A stretch of 64,000 nt of DNA from Candidatus Methanomethylophilus alvi Mx1201 (GCF_000300255.2 NC_020913.1:310001-374000), one strand, 5' to 3'; shown: positions 45,131 to 55,407, counted from the first letter of the stretch. Notes: a model not told the origin generated them from the letters alone. Program-made: numbers and translations.

Positions 45131-46558
45131 ATGGAGGACGATTTCCCTACCCAGCTGGATCCGAGGCTCGTTACGGAGCTGAACAGGGCAGCATCCGCCA
45201 TACGTGCCGCCCGCAGGATATAGGTCGTATCCCACATAGATGCGGACGGGATAACGGCCGGTTCGATAGCCGCCATGACGTTGGAGAGATTGGGGAAACA
45301 GTTCGTTATGGACTTCGAGAAGAAGATATCCGAGGAGACCATAGACAAGATCAACGGGTGCGAGTACGACATGGTCTGGATATGCGATCTGGGGAGCGCA
45401 TACATGTCCAGATTCGTCCGTAACGGCGTCGTGGTCACCGACCATCATGTGCCAGATCCTCTGTGGAGGAGAGGACAGACGTTCCTGGACGGATTCCTCT
45501 CCTCGTATCAGATGAATCCCCACCTGTACGGACGCTCCGGGTCCTTCGAGGTCTGCGGTGCGGGGATGACATACCTCCTCTCAAAGACGATAGACCCTAA
45601 GAATGTGGATCTGGCATATCTGGCGGTCATCGGTGCCATCGGGGATTTCCAGGACGATCGCTATTCCCGGCTGGTGAGTTACAACCGCATCATCCTCGGG
45701 GATGCCGAGAAGGCGGGCGACATATCCACGGGATACGGTCTCCGTTATTTCGGGAGGGAGACGCGCCCTGTGCTCCAGTTCCTCCAGTATGGTAACGAAC
45801 CGAGGGTCGAAGGGATAACCGACGACCGCGACGGGTGTATGGATCTTCTTTACAAATACGATATAAAGTTGACCGCCGAAGACGGGAGAAGGAACACATG
45901 GGTCGATCTGGATCCCGGGGACCGTGCAGTGCTGGCGGACGAACTCATGTCCCGTCTTACGAACGACGAGGACAGGAAAGCCTTGATGGGTGAGATCTAT
46001 ACGGTGAACCGTTACGAGGTGCACTCCGGTCTCAACGATTCGAAGGAGTTCGCCACGATCCTGAACTCCTGCGGCAGGTATGACGATGCCGTCACCGGAG
46101 AGAGGATCTGCATGGGCGACGTCGATGCCCTGAAGGACGCCGAGAGGAACCGCAGCGACCACAGGAAGAACATCTCCGCCTCGCTGGCATATGTGAAGGA
46201 GAACCATCTGCTCCGCCGTCTCAAGCACGTGCAGTATTTCGATGCCGGTACGGAGATAAGGGAGACGGTGGTGGGAATAGTGGCCGGCATGGTGCTCAAT
46301 TCCGGCGAGGCCGATACGGGCATGCCCATAGTGGCATTCGCCGTGGCCGACGACGGTGTCAAGGTATCGGCGAGGGCTTCCCGTTCTTTGACGGACAGGG
46401 GACTCGACCTTTCCCAGATCATGAAGGATGCGGCCGCATCCGTAGGCGGGATGGGAGGGGGGCACAGTGTCGCCGCCGGTGCCACGATCCCCGAAGGAAA
46501 GGAGGAGTCGTTCCTGGAAGAGGTGGACAAACTGGTCGCCGCACAGCTCTGCGGATGA
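45131..46558 (+). CDS. DHH-DHHA1 phosphoesterase/nuclease (RecJ/GAN-like) with in-frame TAG at codon 31
   Basis: A RecJ-like protein of 475 residues if the TAG at 45221-45223 is read. Just after it comes the first catalytic motif VVSHIDADG (His35, Asp37, Asp39), then ICDLGSAY, VVTDHHVPDP (Asp104-His105-His106) and the DHHA1 motif GGGHSVAAG near the C terminus. If TAG terminated, only a 30-residue peptide would result, and the first ATG after it (45275, codon 49) would lose the essential HIDADG motif. GTC follows the TAG and no alternative start exists before the motif. The promoter position independently supports ATG 45131. Read-through with pyrrolysine is thus the only way to make an active enzyme. 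Archaeal relatives process ssDNA or RNA, or oligonucleotides; which applies is not known. Confidence 0.85.
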
Positions 46559-47506
46559 TCAGGACATCTTCACCATAACGACCCCTGCAAACACGAGTGC
46601 CAGACCTATAATCTGTAGGGCCCCCGTCTTCTTTTTCACGGTACCCAGGAGCCCGAAGCTGTCTATTATGACGCTGCCGATCATCTGCCCGGTTATGGTG
46701 AGCACCACGGTGGTCCCGGTCCCGATCTCGGGGACGAGGTATGCATTGAAGAAGATGTATGCGGCCCCTAAGATCCCCCCGGTAAGCATCCACCACGGGA
46801 CGCGGTTCTCCCTCACCAGGACGACATCGTGCAGATTCCTCTTCCACAGGCATGCCGCGAACAGGATGGCCGTTCCGACAACGAACGATACGAGGGCCGA
46901 GTGCAGGGCCGAATCCAGATGAATACCCAGATTGCCGTTTATGGCCGCCTGCGAGGCCATGAGGACCCCCACGCCGATCCCGAACAGATACCATATCGGG
47001 CTGTTCCCGTCATCTTCATTCGGTATCCTTTCCTTCCCACCGTCCTTTTCGTGACGCGGAACGGTCACCACTGTCACCATCCCTGCGGCGAGCAGGATGA
47101 AACCAAGGACCCCGAGGGCCGATACGGAGTACGTCTCGGAACCGAACAGTCCGAACTGGTCTATGACCGCACCCATGGCCAGCATTCCGGTGAGGGGGAG
47201 GACCACTGTGTTCACCGCCCCCACTCTGGAGAACAGGATTATGAAAGACAGGACGATGGCGGCGCCGCATATGCCTCCCGTATACGACCACCAGGGGGTG
47301 GAACCGATCCCATCGGAGGATATGGACATGTTCGTCCCGGTGAAGATACACAGTGCCAGGAGGAATACCATGCCTGTAAGGAACGAGATGAACGATGCGA
47401 GGACAGGCGAACCCACGTTTCTCCCGAGGGCGGTGTTCACGGGGGATTGTACAAGGACCATCATTCCGGAGAGGATGCCGAAGACGGCGAGAATCACCAG
47501 GTCCAT
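46559..47506 (-). CDS. Drug/metabolite-transporter-like membrane protein (duplicated DUF606/YdcZ)
   Basis: 315 residues with about ten hydrophobic helices in two similar halves. Each half has the pattern of a five-helix DUF606 unit: PVNTALGRNVGSPVLASFIS and AAINGNLGIHLDSALHSALV are aligned starts, and PWWSYTGGICGAAIV and PWWMLTGGILGAAYIF are aligned middles. A charged linker of about 25 residues joins them. Bacterial relatives often encode the halves separately, so this is a fused form. Substrate unknown. Confidence 0.85.
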   Translation of the reverse strand: MDLVILAVFGILSGMMVLVQSPVNTALGRNVGSPVLASFISFLTGMVFLLALCIFTGTNMSISSDGIGSTPWWSYTGGICGAAIVLSFIILFSRVGAVNTVVLPLTGMLAMGAVIDQFGLFGSETYSVSALGVLGFILLAAGMVTVVTVPRHEKDGGKERIPNEDDGNSPIWYLFGIGVGVLMASQAAINGNLGIHLDSALHSALVSFVVGTAILFAACLWKRNLHDVVLVRENRVPWWMLTGGILGAAYIFFNAYLVPEIGTGTTVVLTITGQMIGSVIIDSFGLLGTVKKKTGALQIIGLALVFAGVVMVKMS

Positions 47507-47623
47507 GTCAGTTCTGCCCCCTTATGTCGGCCTTTCCTTCATTCCCCTCTCTATTTTCGGAATATGTCCCCGGGGGAATGGCCCCCGAAGACGTTCCAAT
47601 GAAAGTACCCTCGTGATTAAAAG

Positions 47624-47724
47624 GCGACTCCTCGATTCAATAGTCGCTAACCAAACGAACCAAAGGAGTCGTTCCCGAAATCGGGAACGACGTATTTGAT
47701 GTCTTTCCCGTGGCCTCCGGCCAC
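47624..47724 (+). repeat. Stem-loops in the left end of the insertion sequence
   Basis: GCGACT (47624-47629) with AGTCGC (47642-47647); GTCGTTCCCG (47668-47677) with CGGGAACGAC (47682-47691), loop AAAT; GTGGCC (47710-47715) with GGCCAC (47719-47724). Three consecutive hairpins just upstream of the transposase. They may be recognition structures, part of a guide RNA, or may block read-through transcription. Confidence 0.6.
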
Positions 47725-47771
47725 CGGCTCACGCCTCCTTGTTCGTATTGGTAGCGAAGGAGATGAGAGGA

Positions 47772-48818
47772 ATGTGGGCAATCGGCGCAGACGTGCATAT
47801 GAAAACGACGACCTTCTTCGCATTCGATGATGAGGCGAAACCTGTAACGGATTTCAACAGGATGTTCAAGAGCGTCCGTTCGAACAGGGAGGGGTTCATT
47901 CTTGTTCGGATGTATCTGGAGAACATCGATTATCAGATCCTGATGGAGAATTCTTCGAAGACACATGATGTTCAATGGACATGGGAGGAACTGGGAATGA
48001 ATTATATCGTGGCTCCATCCAATGAACTGAAGAAGATCACGCAATCCGATAGCAAAACGGACAAACACGATGCGAAGGAACTGGCCACCTATCTGGTGGC
48101 CAGATTCGCAGGTGCCAAGCAATTCCATGTTTGTTACATGTGCTCGAAGGAGGACATGATGAACAGGCAGCTCTGCCGTACCGCTAAGGTATACATGGTG
48201 GAGATAGGTAAGTGCAAGAGGCGCATCCGCTCCCACGCGTTGGTGTATGGGATACCTCTCCCTAAAAGCATAACCAGTACTGAAGCGAGGGAATACATGG
48301 GCGGATTTGATGACCCTATTTTAGAATCCCTTGTCGGTATGATGGAGGATCTGGAGAAAAGAAGAGATCAACTGCTGAATACTATCAAAACTAGATTCCA
48401 AGGGAACCCGATCTATGAAAAGATTCTGAGTATACCGTATTTCGGAGAGATAACGGCCGCGTATCTGGCCTGTTTCATTTGCGATATTGAACGTTTCGAT
48501 GGGCCGAAGCAGTTCGTGGCCTCCCTGGGGCTGGCGCCCAGGGTGAGGAACTCTTCCGAGACGGTAAGCCATTGCGGGATCACCAAGAAGGGCGACCCCC
48601 ATGCCAGATGGCTGCTTATACAGGCGACCATCGGGCATGTCAGGAATGTTAAGGATTCACCGGTGACCCTCTTCTTCAACAAGAAGAACGGAGGGAGCAT
48701 CGAACTGAGAAAGGAACAGGATGAGGACAGACTCATGGACCGTTCCGCCATCGTGGCCGCATCGGCCAAGATGGCCCGCATAATATACACATTGGTGGTG
48801 AAGGACAGGACCTGGTGA
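47772..48818 (+). CDS. IS110/IS1111-type DEDD transposase
   Basis: 348 residues from ATG 47772 (GAAGGAG ten bases upstream; ATG 47763 is three codons earlier). The N-terminal RuvC-like domain begins WAIGADVHMKTTTF with Asp8 as first catalytic acid, and SDSKTDKHDAKELATYL carries the last two. The C-terminal Transposase_20 domain has SIPYFGEITAAYLACF and FVASLGLAPRVRNS, with the conserved Ser of this family near GDPHARW. The frame is complete, so the element may be active. Enzymes of this family use an RNA guide to choose target and donor sites. Confidence 0.93.
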   Translation: MWAIGADVHMKTTTFFAFDDEAKPVTDFNRMFKSVRSNREGFILVRMYLENIDYQILMENSSKTHDVQWTWEELGMNYIVAPSNELKKITQSDSKTDKHDAKELATYLVARFAGAKQFHVCYMCSKEDMMNRQLCRTAKVYMVEIGKCKRRIRSHALVYGIPLPKSITSTEAREYMGGFDDPILESLVGMMEDLEKRRDQLLNTIKTRFQGNPIYEKILSIPYFGEITAAYLACFICDIERFDGPKQFVASLGLAPRVRNSSETVSHCGITKKGDPHARWLLIQATIGHVRNVKDSPVTLFFNKKNGGSIELRKEQDEDRLMDRSAIVAASAKMARIIYTLVVKDRTW

Positions 48819-49095
48819 TCTGTGATTGCCTGTTCGGAACATCCGTATAGAATCCGGGACCAGAGCACGCATACGATTTTGGTATGGCCGTTCGCACGGC
48901 GGAACCGCTCCGAAAAGGTGCGGAATCCCAGGATTAAAGGGCAAAATGGTACCGTGGGATGCAGCGATGTAGGCCCGAGCCGAGACAATAAAGTTGTCAA
49001 CGGACTGTTGGAAAAGAGGCAAAAATCTTTTGGTGAGGCGATTCCGAGCCTGTTCATCAGCGATAGCTTTATTCTGCCACCGCATTTCTTGACTC
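48819..49095 (+). ncRNA. Candidate bridge RNA region of the insertion sequence
   Basis: The 277 bases between transposase stop and right inverted repeat have no gene. Several stem-loops can be drawn: CCG/CGG near 48887-48898 and, most clearly, ATCCCA (48925-48930) pairing with TGGGAT (48955-48960) around a 24-base internal loop. In IS1111-group elements the guide (bridge) RNA is encoded downstream of the transposase, so this is where one would look. The position is known biology; the identity of the loops is inference. Confidence 0.45.
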
Positions 49096-49149
49096 GGAGT
49101 CGCTTTTAATCACCTAATAAATCGTTTAATGATCTGGGTATGTAGTGAT

Positions 49150-50067
49150 TCAATCCTTGAGCAGGGTGTACAGGACGGCCTTCTGGGCGTGGAGCCTGTT
49201 TTCGGCCTGGTCGAAGACGACGCTGTGCGGTCCCTCGATGACCTCGTTGGTGATCTCCTGTCCCCTGTGGGCGGGCAGGCAGTGCATGACGATGCATCCG
49301 GGGTTGGCTATGGAGAGCAACTCGTCGTTGATCTGGTACATCTGGAACAGCTTGATGGCCTTGTCCACCGGGGTGTCGTCGCCCATGGAGATCCAGGTGT
49401 CGGTGTACAGAACGTCCGCTCCGACGCACGCCTCCTGCGGGTCGTGGGAGGCGACGATCTTGCTTCCGTTCTCCGCCGCGATGTTGGCCGCACCGAGCAT
49501 GATCTCGGCGTTGGGCATCCTGGTGGCGGGACAGCATGCGACCATGTCTATCCCCATGATGGCGGATGCGTAGAGGAGGGAGTTGCAGACGTTGTTGCCG
49601 TCTCCCAGATAGACGATCTTCTTGCCGCGGAACGATCCGAGCTTCTCCTTGATGGTGACCATGTCGGCGAGGGCCTGGCAAGGATGTTCCAGATCGTCGA
49701 GTCCGCTGATCACGGGGACGGTGGCCCACTCCCCGAGTTTGTCCATCATCTTGTAGTCGAAGGCACGGTACATGATCCCGTGGACGAAGCGGCTGAGGAC
49801 TCTGGCGGTGTCCTCCACGGTCTCGCCGTGTCCCATCTGCATCTTGGTGACGTCCAGATAGAGTGCGTGTCCTCCGAGTTCGGTTATGGCGACATCGAAG
49901 GAGGTCCTGGTCCTGGTGCTGGGCTTCTCGAACATCATGGCGAGGGTCTTCCCTGCGAGGGGTGCCCCGTGGTGTCCGCGTTCTGCCTTGAGCTTTATGG
50001 CCAGGTCGACGAGGTCCGGCCACTGGTCCTTCATGTCCAGGACGGAAATAAGATTCTTCTTTCCCAT
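49150..50067 (-). CDS. argF: Ornithine carbamoyltransferase
   Basis: It makes citrulline from ornithine and carbamoyl phosphate in arginine synthesis. STRTRTS at residues 50-56 binds carbamoyl phosphate, HPCQALAD-like EHPCQALADM and HCLPAHRG are the ornithine/active-site motifs, and DTWISMGDD is the SMG-loop region. Length 305 is standard. ATG 50067 is about 22 bases from a TATA-like CTTTATCA on the minus strand, consistent with a leaderless mRNA. Confidence 0.95.
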   Translation of the reverse strand: MGKKNLISVLDMKDQWPDLVDLAIKLKAERGHHGAPLAGKTLAMMFEKPSTRTRTSFDVAITELGGHALYLDVTKMQMGHGETVEDTARVLSRFVHGIMYRAFDYKMMDKLGEWATVPVISGLDDLEHPCQALADMVTIKEKLGSFRGKKIVYLGDGNNVCNSLLYASAIMGIDMVACCPATRMPNAEIMLGAANIAAENGSKIVASHDPQEACVGADVLYTDTWISMGDDTPVDKAIKLFQMYQINDELLSIANPGCIVMHCLPAHRGQEITNEVIEGPHSVVFDQAENRLHAQKAVLYTLLKD

Positions 50068-50179
50068 GATACTATAATGTCGGTAATGATAAAGTACCTT
50101 ACTATGAACGGGTGACCGGACCCAGCTCTGAAGTTTCGTTAAGGCTCCTTATAAATCCCATGAAAACAATATCCGTTTA

Positions 50180-50893
50180 ATGGCCGATACAATACTTCAG
50201 AAAAACAAAGATTATGCGGAGAAACTCAAGACCGTCCTCAGGCTCAGGTACGAGCCCGTCGCCGTGAAGTTGGTGAGGGAGGGGGAGAGCCTTCCCGACT
50301 GCTGCAAGAGGCCCGAGAAGCAGATGAGCCACTGTCAGGCCGTCTTCGCAGCCAAGGCCGGTGCCTGCATCGCCATGACGCTGGAGGACGAATCCTGCCA
50401 TGTCGGTGCATCCGCCCTCAATATGATCGCCACCCCCGAGAAGGTCGCATCAGGGGAGTTCCATGCGGGAATGGGTATGCACGACTCCGTCGAGGCCGCA
50501 GGAAAGATGATCTCCGACAGGATGGTCGTCCCGTTCAAGGTCGTCGGAGAGGCCGTATGTCCTCTGGGCGAGGCGGATTTCGTCCCCGACGTCGTGGAGA
50601 TCGTCGACATTCCGGAGAGGGTCTATTGGATCGTCCCCCTGGAGACGGCGGAGAAGGGCGGGCGTGTGCAGTTCTCCACCTCCCCCTTCCAATGTGCCTG
50701 CGAGGATGTCACCGCCGTCCCGGTCTGTACCGCGGCCCCGAACATCTCCATCGGATGTTTCGGATGCAGGAAGAAGACCGACATGAAGGCCGACGAACTG
50801 GCCATAGGGATCCCGTACGACAGGATACCCGAGTATGTGTCGCGTCTTGACCGCTACGCCGCCGGCCCCATGTCGAAGGCCAAAAGGGACTGA
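50180..50893 (+). CDS. DUF169 family protein
   Basis: 237 residues matching the DUF169 family, common in methanogens and other anaerobes. RYEPVAVKLVREGESLP near the start, KQMSHCQAVFAAKAG and CHVGASALNM in the middle, and FGCRKKTDMKADELAIGIPY at the end are the family landmarks. Conserved cysteines suggest a cofactor or metal site, but no activity is established. A TTATAAAT box is centred 27 bases before ATG 50180. It lies directly upstream of the mcr operon but has its own promoter. Confidence 0.85.
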   Translation: MADTILQKNKDYAEKLKTVLRLRYEPVAVKLVREGESLPDCCKRPEKQMSHCQAVFAAKAGACIAMTLEDESCHVGASALNMIATPEKVASGEFHAGMGMHDSVEAAGKMISDRMVVPFKVVGEAVCPLGEADFVPDVVEIVDIPERVYWIVPLETAEKGGRVQFSTSPFQCACEDVTAVPVCTAAPNISIGCFGCRKKTDMKADELAIGIPYDRIPEYVSRLDRYAAGPMSKAKRD

Positions 50894-51183
50894 TCCCGGA
50901 AAAACGGCTTAACGCCACTTCGAAACCATTTACCGTCCTCTTTTTTATGTCTCCGTATCGATATTCGTATTACTGTTGAAAATCATTAAATACAACCGCT
51001 GTCGGCGGCACATCTGGAACGGGTGATTTCCGGGTCTGTATAAACTTCCGGTTTTTCTGGTTTTTAAGCAAAAATAACAATTTTCCAATGGCTTTATATG
51101 TTATTCAGCCATTCTCCGTCCTTGCAAGGGGAACGCAGAGGATTTGTTTTTTCTGCGGGATTGAATAAAAAAGGAGGTATAAA
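50894..51183 (+). promoter_or_regulatory. Promoter and leader of the mcr operon
   Basis: 290 bases, AT-rich. The best TATA element is CTTTATATG (51092-51100), which would start transcription near 51122 and leave a leader of about 60 bases. A second box ATTAAATACA lies near 50985. In the leader CGCAGA (51134-51139) can pair with TCTGCG (51152-51157) around a T-rich loop, directly before the strong ribosome binding site GGAGGT (51173-51178). The hairpin could regulate translation or early termination; this is inference. Confidence 0.6.
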
Positions 51184-52512
51184 ATGCCAAAATACGAGGA
51201 CGTAATAGACCTGTATGATGACTACGGCAAGCGCATCGCAAAAGATGTGCCGCTGGAAGCCATCAGTCCGTTGCGCAACAAGGCAATCCAGAAAATTGCC
51301 TCTCTGACCAAGAGGACCATTGCGGTCAACCTGGCCGGAATCGAGAAAGCTCTCGCGACCGGACAGATCGGCGGCAGCAAGATCGCTGGAAAAGAGATCG
51401 AGGTGCCTCTCGTAAAGGATGCCAAGAAACTCGCCGACGACATCAAAGCCATGGTGCAGGTCACCGAGGGCGACGACACCGTTGTCGAGGTCAAGAACGA
51501 CGGAAAGCTCATCGTTGTCATTGTCCCTGAGGACAGGCTCAACGCCGGTGTCGAGTACACCACCGGTTTCACCGCAGTCGCTGCGGCCATCACCGAGGCC
51601 ATCATCGACAGGTACAAAGTACCTATGTACAAGGCCAACATGGTAAAGGGTGCAGTATGGGGACAGTACCCCCAGACCGTCAACTTCGCTGGATCCAACA
51701 TCAAGACCATTCTTGAGGTTCCCCAGATGAACGAGGGTGCCGGTTTCGCACTCAGGAACATCATGTCCAACCACGTGGTCGCCCTCGTCCAGAGGAACGC
51801 CATGCAGGGAGCGGCCCTCTCGTCTCTCTTCGAGACCTGCGCCGCCTACGAGATGGGAGACGCCATCGGGCCCTTCGAGAGGCAGCACCTTCTGTCCCTC
51901 GCCTACCAGGGACTGAACGCCAACAACCTCGTCTACTCGCTCGTTAAGAAGAACGGAAAGACCGGAACCGTCGGAACTGTCGTCGAGTCTCTCATGGAGA
52001 GGGCAATCGACGACGGAGTCATCCGCGTGAAAGAGACCCTTCCGTCCGGATACAACGTGTACACCACCGACGACCTCCCCAAGTGGAACGCCTACGCAGC
52101 AGCCGGAGAGGTTGCCGCTGTCATGGTGAACGTCGGAGCTGCCCGTGCAGCCCAGGGTGTCCCGTCCACTGTCCTGTACTACAACGACCTGCTCGAGCAC
52201 GAGTCTGCACTGCCCGGTGTCGACTACGGACGTGCGGAGGGTGTCGGTGTCGGTATGTCCTTCTTCTCCCACTCTATCTACGGTGGTGGAGGACCTGGAC
52301 TGTTCCACGGAAACCACGTCGTTACCAGGCATGCTAAGGGAACCCTCATACCCGCAGTCACCGCAGGAAACTGCCTTGACGGTGGAACCCAGACCTTCTC
52401 TGCAGAGGCCACTTCCGGACTCTTCAAGGATGTCTTCGGAGGAATGCCCGAGTTCAACACTCCGATGCAGTTCGTCGGAGCAGAGGCGAAGAAGATTAAG
52501 AACAAGCTCTGA
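51184..52512 (+). CDS. mcrB: Methyl-coenzyme M reductase, beta subunit
   Basis: McrB is one of the three subunits of the (alpha-beta-gamma)2 enzyme that releases methane from methyl-CoM and coenzyme B. The 442 residues match the family from [19 protein letters not shown] to FNTPMQFVG near the end. [19 protein letters not shown] contains the conserved Gly-rich segment near the active site that contacts coenzyme B. First gene of mcrB-mcrD-mcrG-mcrA-DUF2098. Confidence 0.97.
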   Translation: MPKYEDVIDLYDDYGKRIAKDVPLEAISPLRNKAIQKIASLTKRTIAVNLAGIEKALATGQIGGSKIAGKEIEVPLVKDAKKLADDIKAMVQVTEGDDTVVEVKNDGKLIVVIVPEDRLNAGVEYTTGFTAVAAAITEAIIDRYKVPMYKANMVKGAVWGQYPQTVNFAGSNIKTILEVPQMNEGAGFALRNIMSNHVVALVQRNAMQGAALSSLFETCAAYEMGDAIGPFERQHLLSLAYQGLNANNLVYSLVKKNGKTGTVGTVVESLMERAIDDGVIRVKETLPSGYNVYTTDDLPKWNAYAAAGEVAAVMVNVGAARAAQGVPSTVLYYNDLLEHESALPGVDYGRAEGVGVGMSFFSHSIYGGGGPGLFHGNHVVTRHAKGTLIPAVTAGNCLDGGTQTFSAEATSGLFKDVFGGMPEFNTPMQFVGAEAKKIKNKL

Positions 52513-52530
52513 GTAGAATGAGGTCTGTAA

Positions 52531-52956
52531 ATGCCTAAACCACCAGTCGATTATGCGAACGTCCCTCTACCCGAGGTCCGCATAATGACGAACAGATTGT
52601 TGAGCGCCGAGTCGACGGAAGCCGTACTCAACGCTATCGACAAGATCGAGCACATTAGACAAGTGAACATGGCGGGCGAGAGTCTTCCGGCCACAATCAG
52701 CAGCGGTCCTGCGAAGGGTCTTCCCAACAACCATACCGAGCGCAAGATCATCCATGTCGACGGACGTGAGGTGGAGCTCCACTGTCTCGTGGGCGCCTTC
52801 TACATCGAGTTAGAGGTAGACGACTCCGATATGCTCGAAGCCGTGGTTAAGGAGATCAGGGAGGCCTGCGACAAGACCATTGTCGACGGCTACACCCTCG
52901 ATATCGGGAGATATTCCAAGTACAGACCTACACTCAACGATTACAGGAGTGCTTAA
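52531..52956 (+). CDS. mcrD: Methyl-coenzyme M reductase operon protein D
   Basis: McrD is a small accessory protein that associates with MCR before or during assembly and is absent from the final hexamer. 141 residues; [20 protein letters not shown] at the N terminus and [19 protein letters not shown] in the middle match the family. It lies 18 bases after mcrB and two bases before mcrG. The usual next gene, mcrC, is missing from this operon and is found at 61386. Confidence 0.93.
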   Translation: MPKPPVDYANVPLPEVRIMTNRLLSAESTEAVLNAIDKIEHIRQVNMAGESLPATISSGPAKGLPNNHTERKIIHVDGREVELHCLVGAFYIELEVDDSDMLEAVVKEIREACDKTIVDGYTLDIGRYSKYRPTLNDYRSA

Positions 52957-52958
52957 TT

Positions 52959-53735
52959 ATGGCAAAATACAAGAGACAGTTCTACCCCGGTGAGTCCGTC
53001 CCCGCCAAAAACAGGCGCAGATACATGGACCCCAAAGTGAAGCTGAAGAAACTCCGTGACGTCCCCATGGACGATGTCGTCAGGATCATGGGCCACAGGG
53101 CCCCCGGAGAGGCTTACAAGAGCGTGCACCCCCCGATAGAGGAGGGCAAAGAGCCCAAGTGCCCCATCAGGGAGCTCGTAGAGCCCATCGAGGGAGCAAA
53201 GTACGGAGACAGGGTCAGGTACATCCAGTTCACCGACTCCGTCTACTTCGCGCCCATCTCCCCCTACCAGAGGGCATGGATGTACATGTCCAGGTACAGA
53301 GGAGTTGACACCGGAACCCTTTCCGGAAGGCAGATCATCGAGGTCCGCGAGAGGAACCTCGAGCAGATCGCAAAGGAGCTCGTCGACGACGAGACCTTCG
53401 ACCCCGCTCTTACCGGTATCAGGGGTGCCACCGTTCACGGACACGCATGCCGTCTCGACGAGAACGGACTGATGTTCGATGGATGGCAGAGGTACGTCTG
53501 GGACGATCAGAAGAAAGAGGTTGTGTATGTGAAAGACCAGGTTGCGCTGCCTCTCGACAGGAGGGTATCCGTCGGGAAGCCCGCATCCATGTCCGACCTT
53601 AAGAAGAGGACCACCATCTTCAGAGCAGATGGTGTCGACATGAGGGACGACAAAGAGGTAACGGACTTCTACATCAGGATCCACAAGCTCAGGACCCTCG
53701 GTGGATACAGGCCGTTCGACGTAAAGGGTGAGTGA
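52959..53735 (+). CDS. mcrG: Methyl-coenzyme M reductase, gamma subunit
   Basis: 258 residues matching McrG along its length: [20 protein letters not shown] at the start, [20 protein letters not shown], the [14 protein letters not shown] helix and [20 protein letters not shown] near the end. It supplies residues to the coenzyme F430 pocket in the mature hexamer. It stops one base before mcrA. Confidence 0.97.
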   Translation: MAKYKRQFYPGESVPAKNRRRYMDPKVKLKKLRDVPMDDVVRIMGHRAPGEAYKSVHPPIEEGKEPKCPIRELVEPIEGAKYGDRVRYIQFTDSVYFAPISPYQRAWMYMSRYRGVDTGTLSGRQIIEVRERNLEQIAKELVDDETFDPALTGIRGATVHGHACRLDENGLMFDGWQRYVWDDQKKEVVYVKDQVALPLDRRVSVGKPASMSDLKKRTTIFRADGVDMRDDKEVTDFYIRIHKLRTLGGYRPFDVKGE

Positions 53736-53736
53736 A

Positions 53737-55401
53737 ATGGCAGGAAAAGCTAACGAGAAGCTCTTCTTGGAAGCATGCAAGAAGAAGTTCAAGGAAGACC
53801 CTACCAGCATGGAGACCAAGTACTACTGCTACGGCGGATGGAAACAGTCTAAGAGCAAGGTAGAGTTCCAGAAAGAAGCCATGGAGATCGCGAAAAAGCG
53901 TGGCTTCCCGATGATGAACGAGGACATTGGAGTTCCGCTAGGACAGAGGTCCTGGATGCCCTACCAGCTGTCCCACACCGACATCTTCGTAGAGCCCGAT
54001 GACCTCCACTGCATCAACAACCCTGCCATCCAGCAGGCTTGGGACGACATCAGGAGGACCGTCCTCGTCGGACTCGACTCCCCTCACCAGACCATCGAGA
54101 GAAGGCTTGGAAAGGAAGTCACCCCCGAGACCATCAACGCGTACCTCGAGACCGTCAACCACACCATGCCTGGAGGAGCAGTCGTTCAGGAGCACATGGC
54201 AGAGTGCAACCCCGCACTCGTTTACGACTCCTACGTCAAGGTCTTCTCCGGAGACGACGAGCTGATCGACGAGCTGGACCCCAGATTCGTCATCGACATC
54301 AACAAGAACTTCCCCAAGGACCAGGCTGAGAAGCTGAAGAAGGCAATCGGAAAGACTGTCATGCAGGCTGTCCGCGTTCCGACCATGGTCGGCCGTGTGA
54401 TGGATGGAGCAACCGTCTCCAGGCACGCTGCAATGCAGATTTCCATGGCTTTCATCTCCTCCTACAAACTCGCAGCAGGAGAGGCAGCCATCGCTGACTT
54501 CGCATACTCCGCGAAACACATGTCCATCAACATGGGATCCATGATGCCCGCAAGGCGTGTCAGGGGACCCAACGAGCCCGGAGGAATCACCTTCGGATTC
54601 CTCGACGATATGGTACAGTCCGACCGTGTCTACCCTGACGACCCCGCCCGCGCAGTCCTCGAGACCGTCGCCCTCGGAGCCATCATCTACGACCAGGTCT
54701 ACCTCGGCGGATACATGTCCGGAGGAGTCGGATTCACCCAGTACGCAACTGCAGCCTATACCGACAACATCCTCGAGGATTACGTCTACCACGCGGTCGA
54801 CGTCATCAACGACAGGTACGGCGGATTCTGCGGTGTCGCACCCGACGACTACGACAAACAGCTCAAGCTCGGAGACGAGATCTCGTCCTACGCCCTTGAG
54901 ATGTACGAGCGCTACCCCGCTGTCATGGAGACCCACTTCGGTGGATCCCAGCGTGCTACCGTCACTGCCGCTTCCACCGGTATCGCCGGTGCAATGGCAA
55001 CCGGAGTCGCTGACAACGGTCTGAACCTCTGGTACCAGTCCATGCTCCAGCACAAGGAGAGGACCGGAAGGCTCGGATTCTACGGATTCGACCTGCAGGA
55101 CCAGTGCGGTTCCGCGAACTCCTACGCATACAGGTCCGACGAGGGTCTGCCCATGGAGGTCCGTGGACCTAACTACCCCAACTACGCGATGAACGTCGGA
55201 CACCTGTCCGGATACGCAGGAATCCCCAAGGCAGCTCACGCCGCCCGCGGAGACGCCTTCGTAGCATCCCCGCTCATCAAGGTCGCCTTCTCCGACAAGT
55301 CTCTGATCTTCGACTTCGCGAACATCACGAAGGAGATCGGACGCGGTGGACTCAGAGAGTTCCAGCCCGCCGGAGAGAGGACTGCCGTCATCAAGGGATG
55401 A
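53737..55401 (+). CDS. mcrA: Methyl-coenzyme M reductase, alpha subunit
   Basis: The catalytic subunit carrying F430, 554 residues. Sites known to be modified in McrA are present: the histidine in TVSRHAAMQ, the arginine in [11 protein letters not shown], and the glycine of [10 protein letters not shown] that becomes thioglycine. Active-site tyrosines lie in [18 protein letters not shown] and [11 protein letters not shown]. Start is ATG 53737; an in-frame ATG at 53728 would overlap mcrG and is less likely. The YcaO gene needed for the thioglycine is 0.4 kb downstream on the opposite strand. Confidence 0.97.
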   Translation: MAGKANEKLFLEACKKKFKEDPTSMETKYYCYGGWKQSKSKVEFQKEAMEIAKKRGFPMMNEDIGVPLGQRSWMPYQLSHTDIFVEPDDLHCINNPAIQQAWDDIRRTVLVGLDSPHQTIERRLGKEVTPETINAYLETVNHTMPGGAVVQEHMAECNPALVYDSYVKVFSGDDELIDELDPRFVIDINKNFPKDQAEKLKKAIGKTVMQAVRVPTMVGRVMDGATVSRHAAMQISMAFISSYKLAAGEAAIADFAYSAKHMSINMGSMMPARRVRGPNEPGGITFGFLDDMVQSDRVYPDDPARAVLETVALGAIIYDQVYLGGYMSGGVGFTQYATAAYTDNILEDYVYHAVDVINDRYGGFCGVAPDDYDKQLKLGDEISSYALEMYERYPAVMETHFGGSQRATVTAASTGIAGAMATGVADNGLNLWYQSMLQHKERTGRLGFYGFDLQDQCGSANSYAYRSDEGLPMEVRGPNYPNYAMNVGHLSGYAGIPKAAHAARGDAFVASPLIKVAFSDKSLIFDFANITKEIGRGGLREFQPAGERTAVIKG

Positions 55402-55407
55402 TCGCGT

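Larger units (their letters stand above)
47613..49113 (+). mobile_element. Complete IS110-family (IS1111-like) insertion sequence
   Basis: A 1.5-kb element bounded by imperfect inverted repeats. The left end GTGATTAAAAGGCGACTCC (47613-47631) and the reverse complement of 49096-49113 differ by a single G. Inside are one DEDD transposase gene, a 150-base left end with three stem-loops and a 295-base right end. Terminal or subterminal repeats point to the IS1111 group. No target duplication is visible, which fits the family. It sits between a DMT transporter gene and argF without breaking either. Confidence 0.8.

Noticed and set aside
45275..46558. DHH protein starting at ATG 45275
   Set aside because: This start would delete the essential HIDADG motif, and the promoter points to ATG 45131.
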